DNA from: JBBBNV01 sp037137075
Lineage (GTDB): Bacteria; Bacillota; Bacilli; Paenibacillales; NBRC-103111
Direction: 5' to 3'
DNA length: 64,000 nt
Assembly (NCBI RefSeq): GCF_037137075.1
Contig: NZ_JBBBNV010000012.1
Location: 62,001-126,000 of the forward strand
In this document: piece by piece, positions 49,988-59,116 of the stretch
Position numbering within the stretch: position 1 is the first letter of the stretch
Layout of the letters: every line of letters begins with the position of its first letter
Program-made: the position numbers and the translations under genes
The notes under the pieces: model-generated
What the model was told of the DNA's origin: nothing
Database searches by the model: none
The model's input: the letters and a program-made list of their open reading frames with translations, nothing else

Positions 49988-52084
49988 CTAATCGTTCCAC
50001 CACCGCTTCAAATCCTCCCACCACGAGCGGTTTTGCTTCTTCTCTTTGGACTCGGGCGAGGCTGGCGCGCTGCCGTGCTCCGAACAGTATTCCGTCGGCT
50101 CCGTGCCGGCGGCGAAGGCCTCCAGACGGGCGCCCGGGCATGCGTCGGTAGCCAGCTTTCCGGTTGCGGGATCGATGTAGACGCTGACGACGCCCTCTGG
50201 CATCGGGAACAGCTTCGGCGGCACCGCCTCGAGCGCCCGTTCTGTGAACGAGGCGAAAATGGGGGCGGCTTTGCGCGATTCCGCCGCCGAGATGGCCAGG
50301 TCCCGGTCGTGCCCGACCCAGACGGCCGTCGCCAGCTCCGGCGTGAAGCCGACCATCCAGGCATCGGTGTTCGTCGTGCCGGTTTTGCCTGCAACCGGAC
50401 GCTTTACCTCCTGCGCAACCCGGCTGGCGGTGCCCCCGGTTTCGAACACACTTTCCATCAGGCTGGTCAGGATGTACGTATACTGTGCGGGGATGACATT
50501 CGTTGCGGCTGGCCGCGACTCGAACAATATTTTTCCCTGAGCGTCTTCAATACGCAGGATCGACGTCGGCTCCACACGAACGCCCTGATTGGCGATAACC
50601 CCGAACGCGGAGGCCATCTCGAACGGGCTGACCGGGAATGTGCCGAGCGCCAGTGACGGCAGCGGCTGCAGCGGGCTGCTGATTCCCATACGCCCCGCCA
50701 GGTCGATGACCTTCTCGGCCCCCACCTCCTGAATGGTGTGAACCGCATAAATATTGTCCGAACGGGCAATGGCCTCCCGCAAATCGATCATGCCGAAATA
50801 ATTGCCTGCAAAATTGCTCGGCGCATACGTTTGCCGTCCGTTATCGTAGGTGAACAGGGTCGGCTCGCTGCTGACCTTGGTTACCGGGGTGACGGTGCCG
50901 GTCTGCAGCGCCGCCAAATAGACGAACGGTTTAAAGGCCGAACCGGGCTGACGGCTGGCCGCGAATACCCGGTTGTACTGGTTGTCGGCATAGCTGCGTC
51001 CGCCGATCATCGCCTTCACATAGCCGTTGCGCGGATCAATGGCAATGAGCGCAACCTGCAGCGGATCAGGCTTATCGGCAGCGCCCGTTTTTCCCGCTGA
51101 ACCGGTGCCGGCGGCTGTATTCCCGGTTTCCCCCTCCATCTGCTCGGCAACGGCTGCCTCTGCGGCATGCTGCATATTCAAATCCAGCGTCGTATATACC
51201 TTGATGCCGCCTTCCTCCAGCAGCTCCTCGTCCATGCCGATCCGCTCGGTCACCTGCTGCCGGATGTAATCCCGGAAGTACGGGGCCTCCGACGGTTTGG
51301 CCTGCTCCGGCTTGCGGAAGGATAGCGTGGCATTGTACGCTGTCTCAGCCTCCTGCTCGGTAATCATCTGCTGCTGAGCCATTGCCTGCAGGATGACCTT
51401 TTGGCGATCCTTGGCATTTTGCATATTGAACAGCGGGGAATAATAGCGGGGTCCCTTTGGCACCCCGGCGACAAGGCTGCTCTCGGCCAGCGTCAGGTCA
51501 TGGGCGTCTTTTCCAAAAAACAGCTGTGCCGCCCCCTGTATTCCATACGTGGAATGGCCATAATAAATGGTATTCAGGTACTGCTCCAAAATTTTGTCCT
51601 TGCTCCAGTGCATCTCGATTTGCGCAGTATACACCATTTCCTTCAGCTTGCGGGACCAGGTCCGTTCCTGGGACAAATACAAATTGCGGGCAAGCTGCTG
51701 GGAGATCGTGCTGGCGCCCTGCACCTTGTCCATGCTCTGCACATTCACGATGACGGCCCGGGTAATTCCCCGCAAATCAAAGCCGTGGTGATCATAGAAG
51801 CGCTTGTCCTCAATAGCCAGTGTCGCCTGCTTAATATAAGGAGACATTTGGTCCAGCGCCACATACGGGCGGCTCGGTCCGGACTGCAGCTGATCGATGA
51901 CCTCCCCGTGGATATCGTAAATTTGTGAGCTGATGGGCATGATTGCCGCCGGAAGCGCTTGAGAACGCAAATACAGCAGGCTCAGTACAGCTAACGCCGC
52001 GGTGATGCCGACAAAAGAAATAAAGGTAGCAGTCCATGATCTGACCGAACTTCGCTTTTGGGCGGGAGAGGATGGCTTGCTCAT
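49988..52084 (-). CDS. pbpG: Bifunctional penicillin-binding protein, class A (PbpG-like)
   Basis: 698 residues. Start after AAAGGAGG. One membrane anchor (about 20-42), a GT51 glycosyltransferase domain ('AIEDKRFYDHHGFDLRGI' with the catalytic Glu; 'QGASTISQQLARNLYL'), and a transpeptidase with 'SRQPGSAFKPF' (SxxK), 'SDN' in 'IARSDNIYAVHT', and 'KTGTTN'. Polymerises and cross-links peptidoglycan outside the membrane; B. subtilis PbpG acts in spore germ-cell-wall synthesis. A Gly/Ala/Thr insertion at about 320 is a probable flexible spacer. Confidence 0.94.
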   Translation of the reverse strand: MSKPSSPAQKRSSVRSWTATFISFVGITAALAVLSLLYLRSQALPAAIMPISSQIYDIHGEVIDQLQSGPSRPYVALDQMSPYIKQATLAIEDKRFYDHHGFDLRGITRAVIVNVQSMDKVQGASTISQQLARNLYLSQERTWSRKLKEMVYTAQIEMHWSKDKILEQYLNTIYYGHSTYGIQGAAQLFFGKDAHDLTLAESSLVAGVPKGPRYYSPLFNMQNAKDRQKVILQAMAQQQMITEQEAETAYNATLSFRKPEQAKPSEAPYFRDYIRQQVTERIGMDEELLEEGGIKVYTTLDLNMQHAAEAAVAEQMEGETGNTAAGTGSAGKTGAADKPDPLQVALIAIDPRNGYVKAMIGGRSYADNQYNRVFAASRQPGSAFKPFVYLAALQTGTVTPVTKVSSEPTLFTYDNGRQTYAPSNFAGNYFGMIDLREAIARSDNIYAVHTIQEVGAEKVIDLAGRMGISSPLQPLPSLALGTFPVSPFEMASAFGVIANQGVRVEPTSILRIEDAQGKILFESRPAATNVIPAQYTYILTSLMESVFETGGTASRVAQEVKRPVAGKTGTTNTDAWMVGFTPELATAVWVGHDRDLAISAAESRKAAPIFASFTERALEAVPPKLFPMPEGVVSVYIDPATGKLATDACPGARLEAFAAGTEPTEYCSEHGSAPASPESKEKKQNRSWWEDLKRWWND

Positions 52085-52163
52085 GAAGACGACCTCCTTT
52101 CTGAGTGGAGTGAAGAATGAATGCCTATATGCTAGTATTTACTAAAATTTTAGCTTCAAAACG

Positions 52164-52191
52164 TTGCATTTTTGGCGCGATTTACTATAAT
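52164..52191 (+). promoter_or_regulatory. Sigma-A promoter of speE-speB
   Basis: TTGCAT (52164-52169), a 16-base spacer, TATAAT (52186-52191). The 165-base leader to the start at 52361 has no riboswitch I recognise. Confidence 0.75.
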
Positions 52192-52360
52192 ACAACTAGT
52201 GCGTTTGCGCGGACGGAGAAAGGCAGCATCCGCAGTGCGCCGGGTAAACCATGGAATTTGCTTATAGCCGGATTTTCTCTTGTTTTGGCACAAACAGCAA
52301 GCTTTGGTTATCCGGAAAGCAAGTACGATTTCGAACGTTAATGAAAGAAGGGATCCTATC

Positions 52361-53188
52361 ATGGAATTATGGTATACAGAGAAACAAACGGACAGCTTCG
52401 GCATCACAGCCAAAATTAAACAAACCTATGTAACGGAAAAAACCGATTTTCAGGATTTGGCGATGATCGAGACCGAAGAATTCGGCAATATGCTCGTGCT
52501 GGACGGCATGGTTATGACGACAGAGAAGGATGAGTTCGTTTACCACGAAATGGTTGCTCACCCGGCATTGTTCACGCATCCGAATCCGAAGCGCGTCCTC
52601 GTTGTGGGCGGCGGCGATGGCGGCGTAATCCGGGAGATCATGAAGCATCCGAAGGTTGAACAGGCCGTACTGGTTGACATCGACGGCAAAGTCATCGAAT
52701 ACTCGAAGAAATATTTGCCTTCTATTGCAGGCGAGCTGGACAACCCGCGCGTCAGTGTACAGGTCGGCGACGGCTACATGCACATTCATGATAACAAAAA
52801 CGCCTACGACGTCATTATGGTTGACTCGACCGAACCGGTTGGGCCGGCGGTGGAGCTGTTCTCCCGGGGCTTCTATCAAGGCATCTACGAAGCGCTTAAG
52901 GAAGACGGTATCTTCGTAGCGCAAACGGACAACCCTTGGTTTAAAGCGGATCTGATTCAAAATGTAAACCGGGATGTCAAAGAAATTTTCCCGATCGTTC
53001 GCGTGTACTGTGCCAATATCCCGACTTACCCGAGCGGACTGTGGACGTTCACCATGGGCAGCAAGAAGCATGATCCGCTGCAGGTGGAAGAAGCCCAAAT
53101 TCCGGAAATCAACACCAAATACTACTCTCCTCGTCTGCACAAAGCGGCTTTTGTATTGCCGAAATTTGTGGAAGACCTGGTGAAGTAA
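52361..53188 (+). CDS. speE: Spermidine synthase
   Basis: 275 residues. ATG at 52361 with AAGAAGGGATCC upstream; the frame is open before it but unconserved. Transfers aminopropyl from decarboxylated S-adenosylmethionine to putrescine. 'VLDGMVMTTEKDEFVYHEM', 'VGGGDGGVIREIMKHPKVE', 'DSTEPVGPAVELFSRGFY' and 'AQTDNPWFKADLIQ' are the typical motifs. Followed within 25 bp by speB. Confidence 0.96.
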   Translation: MELWYTEKQTDSFGITAKIKQTYVTEKTDFQDLAMIETEEFGNMLVLDGMVMTTEKDEFVYHEMVAHPALFTHPNPKRVLVVGGGDGGVIREIMKHPKVEQAVLVDIDGKVIEYSKKYLPSIAGELDNPRVSVQVGDGYMHIHDNKNAYDVIMVDSTEPVGPAVELFSRGFYQGIYEALKEDGIFVAQTDNPWFKADLIQNVNRDVKEIFPIVRVYCANIPTYPSGLWTFTMGSKKHDPLQVEEAQIPEINTKYYSPRLHKAAFVLPKFVEDLVK

Positions 53189-53212
53189 GCGAGAGCGAGG
53201 AGAACTGCAGCC

Positions 53213-54082
53213 ATGAGATTCGACGACGCTTACTCGGGTAACGTGTTTATCGCGAGCTCCCCGGATTACGCAGCGGCTCAAGCCGTCATTTACGGAATGC
53301 CGATGGACTACACCGTCAGCTTTCGCCCAGGCTCCCGTTTCGGCCCGGGCCGAATTCGCGAGGTTTCTATCGGACTGGAAGAATACAGCCCTTATCTGGA
53401 TCGGAGTCTGGATCAGGTAAAATATTTCGATGCGGGCGACATTCCGCTGCCGTTCGGCAATCCCGGACGGGCGCTGGAAGTTATCGGTGAATATGTAAAA
53501 GGCTTGCTTGCAGACGGGAAGTTCCCGCTCGGTCTCGGCGGCGAGCATCTGGTTTCGTGGCCGGTGCTGCGCGAGGTGTATGCCAAATACCCGGATCTGG
53601 CGATCATTCACATTGACGCCCATGCGGATTTGCGCGAGCAGTATGAAGGCGAGCCGCTTTCCCACTCGACGCCGCTCCGCAAAGCGGCCGAGCTGATTGG
53701 CGGCAAGAACGTGTACCAGTTCGGTATCCGTTCCGGCACGCGCGAAGAGTTCGAATACGCCCGCAAACATTTGAACCTGTACCCGTTTGACGTGCTGGAG
53801 CCGCTGAAGAAGGTGCTTCCTGAGCTTGCGGGCCGTCCGGTTTATTTGACCATCGACATCGACGTGCTGGACCCGTCGGCCGCTCCGGGCACAGGCACTG
53901 CCGAAGCCGGAGGCATTACCTCCAAGGAGCTGCTCGCCTCAATCCATGCGCTGGCGGCTTCCGACGTGAAGGTGATCGGCGCGGACGTAGTCGAGGTTGC
54001 GCCGGTTTATGACCCGACAGAACAAACGCCAATCGCCGCTTCCAAGCTGGTTCGTGAAATTTTGCTCGGCTTGGTGAAGTAA
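53213..54082 (+). CDS. speB: Agmatinase
   Basis: 289 residues. ATG 10 bases after GAGGAG. Hydrolyses agmatine to putrescine and urea, feeding SpeE. The manganese site of the ureohydrolase family is visible: His in 'LGGEHLVSWPV', 'IIHIDAHADLREQYEGE' (D-x-H-x-D), and 'IDIDVLDPSAAPGTGTAE' (D-x-D). A terminator follows at 54125. Confidence 0.96.
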   Translation: MRFDDAYSGNVFIASSPDYAAAQAVIYGMPMDYTVSFRPGSRFGPGRIREVSIGLEEYSPYLDRSLDQVKYFDAGDIPLPFGNPGRALEVIGEYVKGLLADGKFPLGLGGEHLVSWPVLREVYAKYPDLAIIHIDAHADLREQYEGEPLSHSTPLRKAAELIGGKNVYQFGIRSGTREEFEYARKHLNLYPFDVLEPLKKVLPELAGRPVYLTIDIDVLDPSAAPGTGTAEAGGITSKELLASIHALAASDVKVIGADVVEVAPVYDPTEQTPIAASKLVREILLGLVK

Positions 54083-54124
54083 AACGGTACCTGCCTTTTC
54101 GGAAGGAGCTCCATGCTCGCCATA

Positions 54125-54168
54125 GAGGCGCGCTGTTAACCGGAATCCCGGTACAGCGCGCCTTTTTC
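54125..54168 (+). terminator. Terminator after speB
   Basis: AGGCGCGCTGT...ACAGCGCGCCT followed by TTTTTC; the loop has its own ACCGG/CCGGT pairing. Confidence 0.93.
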
Positions 54169-54338
54169 TGTTATGCCCGTCGAGCTTGCGGCAAATGCGG
54201 TGCAATCCCCGGACGCATACATTGAAATTCCGGACAGCTTGTACTACACTTAACCTTAACTTAGTCTCATCACACGGCAGGCTTGCGATCCGGAAAGGCG
54301 GGAAGCCAACACAACACGACTCGGAGGGGGAATGCGGG

Positions 54339-54752
54339 ATGATGACCAAAGCACGTGTGTCCATCACCATTTCGAGTACCAGCCCGGACCACCGCATCAA
54401 GCAGTCGGTAACAGGCGAGCTGTACCGGCGGGACGATCAGTGGATTATCCGTTATGCCGAGCCGGAAGGGCAGATGGGGCGCACCATGACTACGGTAAAG
54501 TGCGAGCCGGGTCAAATCCGTATCATTCGCCACGGCGACGTCGAATCGGAGCAGACGTTTCAGCTGCACAAACGGCTGCGGGGCACTTACCAGACGGTGC
54601 AGGGCACTTTGCCGATTGAAAGCAAGACCCATGCCATGAAGATGAATATGCGGGAGCAGCAGGGCTCTATTGCCTGGACCTATGATTTATTCGTGACCGG
54701 CGAGTTTGCCGGCAAATATCAATTGCGACTGGATGTCGTGGAGGAACAATAG
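54339..54752 (+). CDS. ywiB: DUF1934 protein (YwiB-like)
   Basis: 137 residues. Two ATGs (54339 and 54342) follow GGAGGGGG. Small lipocalin-like beta-barrel family. 'ISSTSPDHRIKQSVTGELYR', 'VKCEPGQIRIIRHGDVESE' and 'MREQQGSIAWTYDLFVTG' are conserved in YwiB. Ends 3 bp before argS, as in B. subtilis. Function unknown. Confidence 0.9.
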   Translation: MMTKARVSITISSTSPDHRIKQSVTGELYRRDDQWIIRYAEPEGQMGRTMTTVKCEPGQIRIIRHGDVESEQTFQLHKRLRGTYQTVQGTLPIESKTHAMKMNMREQQGSIAWTYDLFVTGEFAGKYQLRLDVVEEQ

Positions 54753-54755
54753 CGG

Positions 54756-56429
54756 ATGAACGTATTGGATAAAATGAACGAAACTGTGAAAAAAGCGGTA
54801 CAGGAAGCGGTAATCGGGGCGGGCATCGTCCAGGAAGCAGACTTGCCGGTTATTGCGCTGGAGGTTCCGAAGGATAAGTCGCACGGCGACTTGTCTACGA
54901 ATATCGCGATGCAGCTGACACGCATCGCCAAGGCGAATCCGCGCCAGCTGGCGGAGCGGATTATTGCCGGACTTGATCAGGCGGGCGCGCATATCGCACG
55001 CGCAGAAATAGCGGGTCCTGGCTTTATTAACTTTTTTATGGACAAGAGCTATCTGCACGAGGTCGTTCATGAAGTGCTGTCTCAGCAGGACAGCTATGGC
55101 CGCCTGACGCTCGGCGGAGGAAAGAAAATCCAGGTGGAATTTGTCAGCGCCAACCCGACGGGAAGCCTGCATCTGGGCCACGCTCGCGGAGCGGCGGTAG
55201 GGGATGCGCTTTGTAATGTGCTTGATTTTGCGGGCTATGACGTGACCCGTGAATACTATATTAATGACGCCGGCAACCAGGTCAACAATTTGGCCATATC
55301 CATCGAGGCCAGGTATCTGCAGGCGCTGGGCCAGGACGCCCAGATGCCGGAGGACGGCTATTACGGCGAGGACATTATCGGATTCGCCAAGGAGCTGGCC
55401 GAGGAGCAAGGAGAGAAGCTGCTGGAGCTTTCCCGCGAGGAACGGCTCTCCTTTTGCCGCGAGTACGGTCTGAAGAAGGAGCTTGCCAAGCTGCAGCGCG
55501 ACCTGGAACGGTTCCGCGTCCGTTTTGACAGCTGGTTCAGCGAAACCTCCTTGTACACCGAGGGGCAGATCCAGCCGGTGCTGGAGGAGCTGCGCGCCAA
55601 CGGCCATGTGTATGATGAGGATGGGGCGACATGGCTTCGCACCACACCGCTGGGCGACGACAAGGATCGGGTGCTCATCAAGAACGACGGAAGCTTCACT
55701 TATTTAACCCCGGATATTGCTTACCACCGCAACAAATATGCCCGTGGATATGATCAGATGATTAATATTTGGGGAGCGGACCATCACGGCTACATCCCAA
55801 GGGTTAAAGCGGCGATGGAGGCCTTGAATCTGGACCCGGGGAAGCTGACGGTGCTGATTGCCCAAATGGTAAGCTTGTACCAGAACGGGGAAAAGGTCAA
55901 AATGTCCAAGCGGACCGGCAAGGCGGTCACGATGGAGGATTTGATGGACGAGGTCGGCGTCGATGCCATTCGTTATTTCTTTACGATGCGGAGCACGGAC
56001 TCGCATCTTGACTTTGATATGGATCTTGCTATCTCGACCTCCAATGAGAACCCGGTTTTTTATGTACAGTATGCCCATGCGAGAATTTGCAGTATTTTTC
56101 GCCAGGCGGAGGAGCAAAACGTCGCGGTGCTGCCGCTTGAACAGGTGGATCTGTCGGTGCTCCGATCGGAAGCAGAATTCGATTTGCTGCGCAAGCTGGG
56201 CGATCTCCCGCAGGAAATCGCCGACGCGGCGGCACAATATGCGCCGCACCGGCTGATTCGCTACGTGTACGAGCTGGCGAGCCAATTCCACAGCTACTAC
56301 AAAGCGGAACGCGTCATTACCGACGATGAGGTCCAGACACAGGCGCGTTTTGCCCTGCTGGCTTCGGTGCGCATTGTCATCCGCAATGTACTGCGCATTG
56401 TTGGGGTAGAAGCGCCGGAACGCATGTAG
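54756..56429 (+). CDS. argS: Arginyl-tRNA synthetase
   Basis: 557 residues. Class I enzyme. 'VSANPTGSLHLGHARGAAVGD' is the HIGH motif in the ArgRS form, and 'VKMSKRTGKAVTMEDLMDE' holds KMSK. C-terminal anticodon-binding helical domain ends 'VLRIVGVEAPERM'. Couples translationally to ywiB. The gap to 56552 has a short CGGGAG/CTCCCG hairpin and no clear T-run. Confidence 0.97.
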   Translation: MNVLDKMNETVKKAVQEAVIGAGIVQEADLPVIALEVPKDKSHGDLSTNIAMQLTRIAKANPRQLAERIIAGLDQAGAHIARAEIAGPGFINFFMDKSYLHEVVHEVLSQQDSYGRLTLGGGKKIQVEFVSANPTGSLHLGHARGAAVGDALCNVLDFAGYDVTREYYINDAGNQVNNLAISIEARYLQALGQDAQMPEDGYYGEDIIGFAKELAEEQGEKLLELSREERLSFCREYGLKKELAKLQRDLERFRVRFDSWFSETSLYTEGQIQPVLEELRANGHVYDEDGATWLRTTPLGDDKDRVLIKNDGSFTYLTPDIAYHRNKYARGYDQMINIWGADHHGYIPRVKAAMEALNLDPGKLTVLIAQMVSLYQNGEKVKMSKRTGKAVTMEDLMDEVGVDAIRYFFTMRSTDSHLDFDMDLAISTSNENPVFYVQYAHARICSIFRQAEEQNVAVLPLEQVDLSVLRSEAEFDLLRKLGDLPQEIADAAAQYAPHRLIRYVYELASQFHSYYKAERVITDDEVQTQARFALLASVRIVIRNVLRIVGVEAPERM

Positions 56430-56552
56430 GCTAAGTCCTTCGTCTCTATCGGGAGAGCCTCCCGCTTCTATTATGGCGAGGGTACTGTCCAGACCGGAAT
56501 ATGAAGCGGTGAAGTGTGGCTGGATGGCATCGCGGCCGTCCGATCGGCCGGA

Positions 56553-57710
56553 CTACCGCGAGATGCCCTTCAAAAAGCGAATGGCCTTCATGGCATTAAC
56601 TTCTCCCCCATAGACGGGAGCCGCTCCCTTGAGCGAGCCTGCCGCTGACTTGAGAATGGTTTTAATCTCAGTCGGCCGCAGGCTCGGCTTCATTTCCAGG
56701 AGTAAGGCAATAACTCCGCTTACATGAGAGGTCGCCATGGAGGTACCGCTTAGCTCATTGTATTTGCCAAACAGCCAGGTAGACGAAATGTTATCTCCAG
56801 GGGCATAAATATCGATGAATTGTCCGCGATTGCTGAAGGCGGCGATTTTGCTGGCTTTGTTGATCGCCCCGACGGAGATGGTTTGAGGGAAGCGCGCGGG
56901 GAAATCCACCCATTTCCGTTTGCCGTCATTGCCGGATGAGGCGACCACGACGATGCCGGCTTGAACGGCGCGCCGGACCGCCTCGTGCAGTGCCCGGCTG
57001 TTTTTTTTCATGCCGAAGCTCATATTGATAATGTCCATCTGATTGCGTACGCACCAGTCGATACCGGCGATAATGTCCGATACATACGCGGTTCCCTGGT
57101 GATCAAAGGTTTTGACCGGGTGAATGATCGCGTCCGGCGCCACGCCGGTCATGCCCTGGTGTCCGCCGGAGGCGGCAATGGTACCGGCGATATGGGTGCC
57201 ATGTCCATTATCATCATAGGGCAGCATACTGCGATGAATGACATTAATGCCCTTAGAGACGGCATGGCGGAGATCCGGATGAAAAAAGTCCACGCCCGTG
57301 TCGATGACACCGATATGCACATTGCGCCCGGTGGCTTTCTCCCACAGCTTGGGTGCCTGGATATGGCGGATTCCCCAGGGGACGGCCTCTTTCCGTCTCC
57401 GGTAGGGTGTGCCCTGCCGGATGGCGAGTGCAGGCGGGAAGTGAACATGCGCCGTCTCATCGGCTTCCACTCTAAGCGAATGGGGGATGCAAGGCAGCTG
57501 CTGCTTCGGCAGACTGCAGCTGAAGGCATGGATAAGGGGCAGCGGATGAATGGCGGCCAGACCCGGCAGCGTGGTTTGGAGAGACTGCCACTCATGCAGG
57601 CAAGCGGTGAACTCGCGTTCGTTCGGGAAACGAATGAAATGCTTGGCGGCCGCATGTTGGGGACTGCGGAGCTCCTCGTGCAGCTTATGGAGAAAGATCG
57701 AATAATCCAA
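56553..57710 (-). CDS. Subtilisin family serine protease without signal peptide
   Basis: 385 residues. TTG start at 57710, after GGGAGGGCGG. Catalytic Asp in 'HIGVIDTGVDFFHPDLR' (about 145), His in 'DDNGHGTHIAGTIAASGG' (about 175), Ser in 'LSGTSMATSHVSGVIALL' (about 325). The first 110 residues look like a propeptide-like region, but no signal peptide is found, so it is intracellular or exported by other means. Inserted convergently between argS and rpoE, where B. subtilis has none. Confidence 0.9.
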   Translation of the reverse strand: MDYSIFLHKLHEELRSPQHAAAKHFIRFPNEREFTACLHEWQSLQTTLPGLAAIHPLPLIHAFSCSLPKQQLPCIPHSLRVEADETAHVHFPPALAIRQGTPYRRRKEAVPWGIRHIQAPKLWEKATGRNVHIGVIDTGVDFFHPDLRHAVSKGINVIHRSMLPYDDNGHGTHIAGTIAASGGHQGMTGVAPDAIIHPVKTFDHQGTAYVSDIIAGIDWCVRNQMDIINMSFGMKKNSRALHEAVRRAVQAGIVVVASSGNDGKRKWVDFPARFPQTISVGAINKASKIAAFSNRGQFIDIYAPGDNISSTWLFGKYNELSGTSMATSHVSGVIALLLEMKPSLRPTEIKTILKSAAGSLKGAAPVYGGEVNAMKAIRFLKGISR

Positions 57711-58237
57711 ACCAACCGCCCTCCCACAGCCAGGTTAGGGATATATCGATGTAGTTTATGTGCTGGCGGGGCAGCCTGATTGGGTAGCCGATTGGATTCG
57801 GCGAATTGGGCCCTGCAGGCGGTAGCGGCCGGGTGATCCGCTTCATATGATACATAGAGAGCTTCTATGCAGAGGGGCTTTCACAGCAGGCGGGCGTGAA
57901 TGGCCGTTCACCGCCCGGTCGGGCCGGAATTGTTTGCAGGCCGGTTCGGCGGCTAGGATACAGTCAGCAGGCGGGGGCAGTAATGGCCTCCGTCTGCTTT
58001 ATTTTGCTTTTCAGGAGCCTCGTTCCCGTTTGCACTTTTCCGCTAAAGCGGCTGACATAACCGGGCGTATCAACAGGCGCGCCCCGTATCGGGACAGAAG
58101 TTAAAACCAAGAAGCAGGATAAGGGATAAGCTGCAGGCCGGACAGTTGCATTTTTCCATAAAATAAGGTTTACTTAATGTGATAGTCGGCCATTCTTGTG
58201 AAGATGGGCTGTAAACCGTGAGGAAGGAAGTGTCTTG
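57711..58237 (+). other. Gap before rpoE
   Basis: 527 bp without a convincing gene. On the plus strand, near the right end, TTGCAT (58145-58150) with TTTACT 17 bases later may be the rpoE promoter. Confidence 0.35.
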
Positions 58238-58822
58238 ATGAGTCAATATACGCTCAAATTCACCGATGAGCAGGCGCGCGAAATGCCGATGGTGGATTTG
58301 GCCTTTGAAATTTTGAAATCAGCCAACACCACGTTCTATTATCGGGATCTGATGGCGGAAATCGCCAAAATTAAAGGCCTCTCCGATGATCAAATTATGC
58401 AGGTGATTGCGCAGCTGTATACAGAAATCAATATCGATGGCCGTTTTGCTTGTGTCGGCAGCAATCTGTGGGGCTTGAAGCGCTGGTACCCTGTAGAGAA
58501 ATCGAACGACGACAGCATGGGCAGCGGCGCACGTCCGCGCATTATCAATGACGATGATGATGACGAGGACTACTACACCGAAGAAGAAGGCACATACGGC
58601 GAAGAAGAATATGTCGCGCTGGATGCTGAGCCTAGTCAGTTCGACTCCGAGGAAGAGGACGACGAGTTCTACGAAGAAGAGATTGACGAAATCGATGAGG
58701 AAATCGAGGACGCCGAAATCGACGAGGTGGACGAGGAACTGGGCGAAGAGCTGGATGAGGCTGACGACGAGTACGATGACGAAGAAGCGGACGATCTGGA
58801 CGGAGACGAAGACGACAAGTAA
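58238..58822 (+). CDS. rpoE: RNA polymerase delta subunit
   Basis: 194 residues. ATG at 58238 after AAGGAAG. N-terminal HARE-HTH domain (1-85, 'MVDLAFEILKSANTTFYYRD', 'FACVGSNLWGLKRWYP'), and a C-terminal tail of about 100 residues almost wholly Asp/Glu. The tail displaces nucleic acid from polymerase and speeds recycling. Order rpoE-pyrG is conserved in Bacillales. Confidence 0.95.
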   Translation: MSQYTLKFTDEQAREMPMVDLAFEILKSANTTFYYRDLMAEIAKIKGLSDDQIMQVIAQLYTEINIDGRFACVGSNLWGLKRWYPVEKSNDDSMGSGARPRIINDDDDDEDYYTEEEGTYGEEEYVALDAEPSQFDSEEEDDEFYEEEIDEIDEEIEDAEIDEVDEELGEELDEADDEYDDEEADDLDGDEDDK

Positions 58823-58940
58823 GGCCGCCGATAAGGCCGCGTGTGGGGGATTGCTGCCTGAGCGGGCCGGTACCCGGACATACGATGGCCTGGTTAACGG
58901 TCAAGCCGCGTATCCGGTTCAGAAACCGAGCCAAGCAGTC

Positions 58941-58980
58941 TTGACATGGTAGAGTCCGCAGAGTAAACTATTTCGTGGGC
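58941..58980 (+). promoter_or_regulatory. pyrG promoter with GGGC start
   Basis: TTGACA (58941-58946), a 17-base spacer, TAAACT (58964-58969), and transcription expected at GGGC (58977-58980), 7 bases after the -10. In Bacillus the same GGGC start gives reiterative G addition when CTP is scarce; the poly-G 5' end then blocks the downstream terminator. Confidence 0.85.
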
Positions 58981-59017
58981 TGCAGATTTACAAACAAACG
59001 ATATGATGTCAAATCCA

Positions 59018-59060
59018 CAAAGTGCCCCCCACTTATGGGGTGTCACTTTTTATTTTTTTG
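59018..59060 (+). terminator. pyrG CTP-responsive attenuator
   Basis: AAAGTGCCCCCC...GGGGTGTCACTTT forms a stem followed by TTATTTTTTT, 57 bp before the pyrG start. The run of C in its left arm is complementary to poly-G made by slippage at the GGGC start, which fits attenuation by CTP. Confidence 0.85.
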
Positions 59061-59116
59061 TAAATATTATTTTCAAGCAGCAACACGATCGATGACAGGT
59101 TCAGGGGGTAAGCAGT

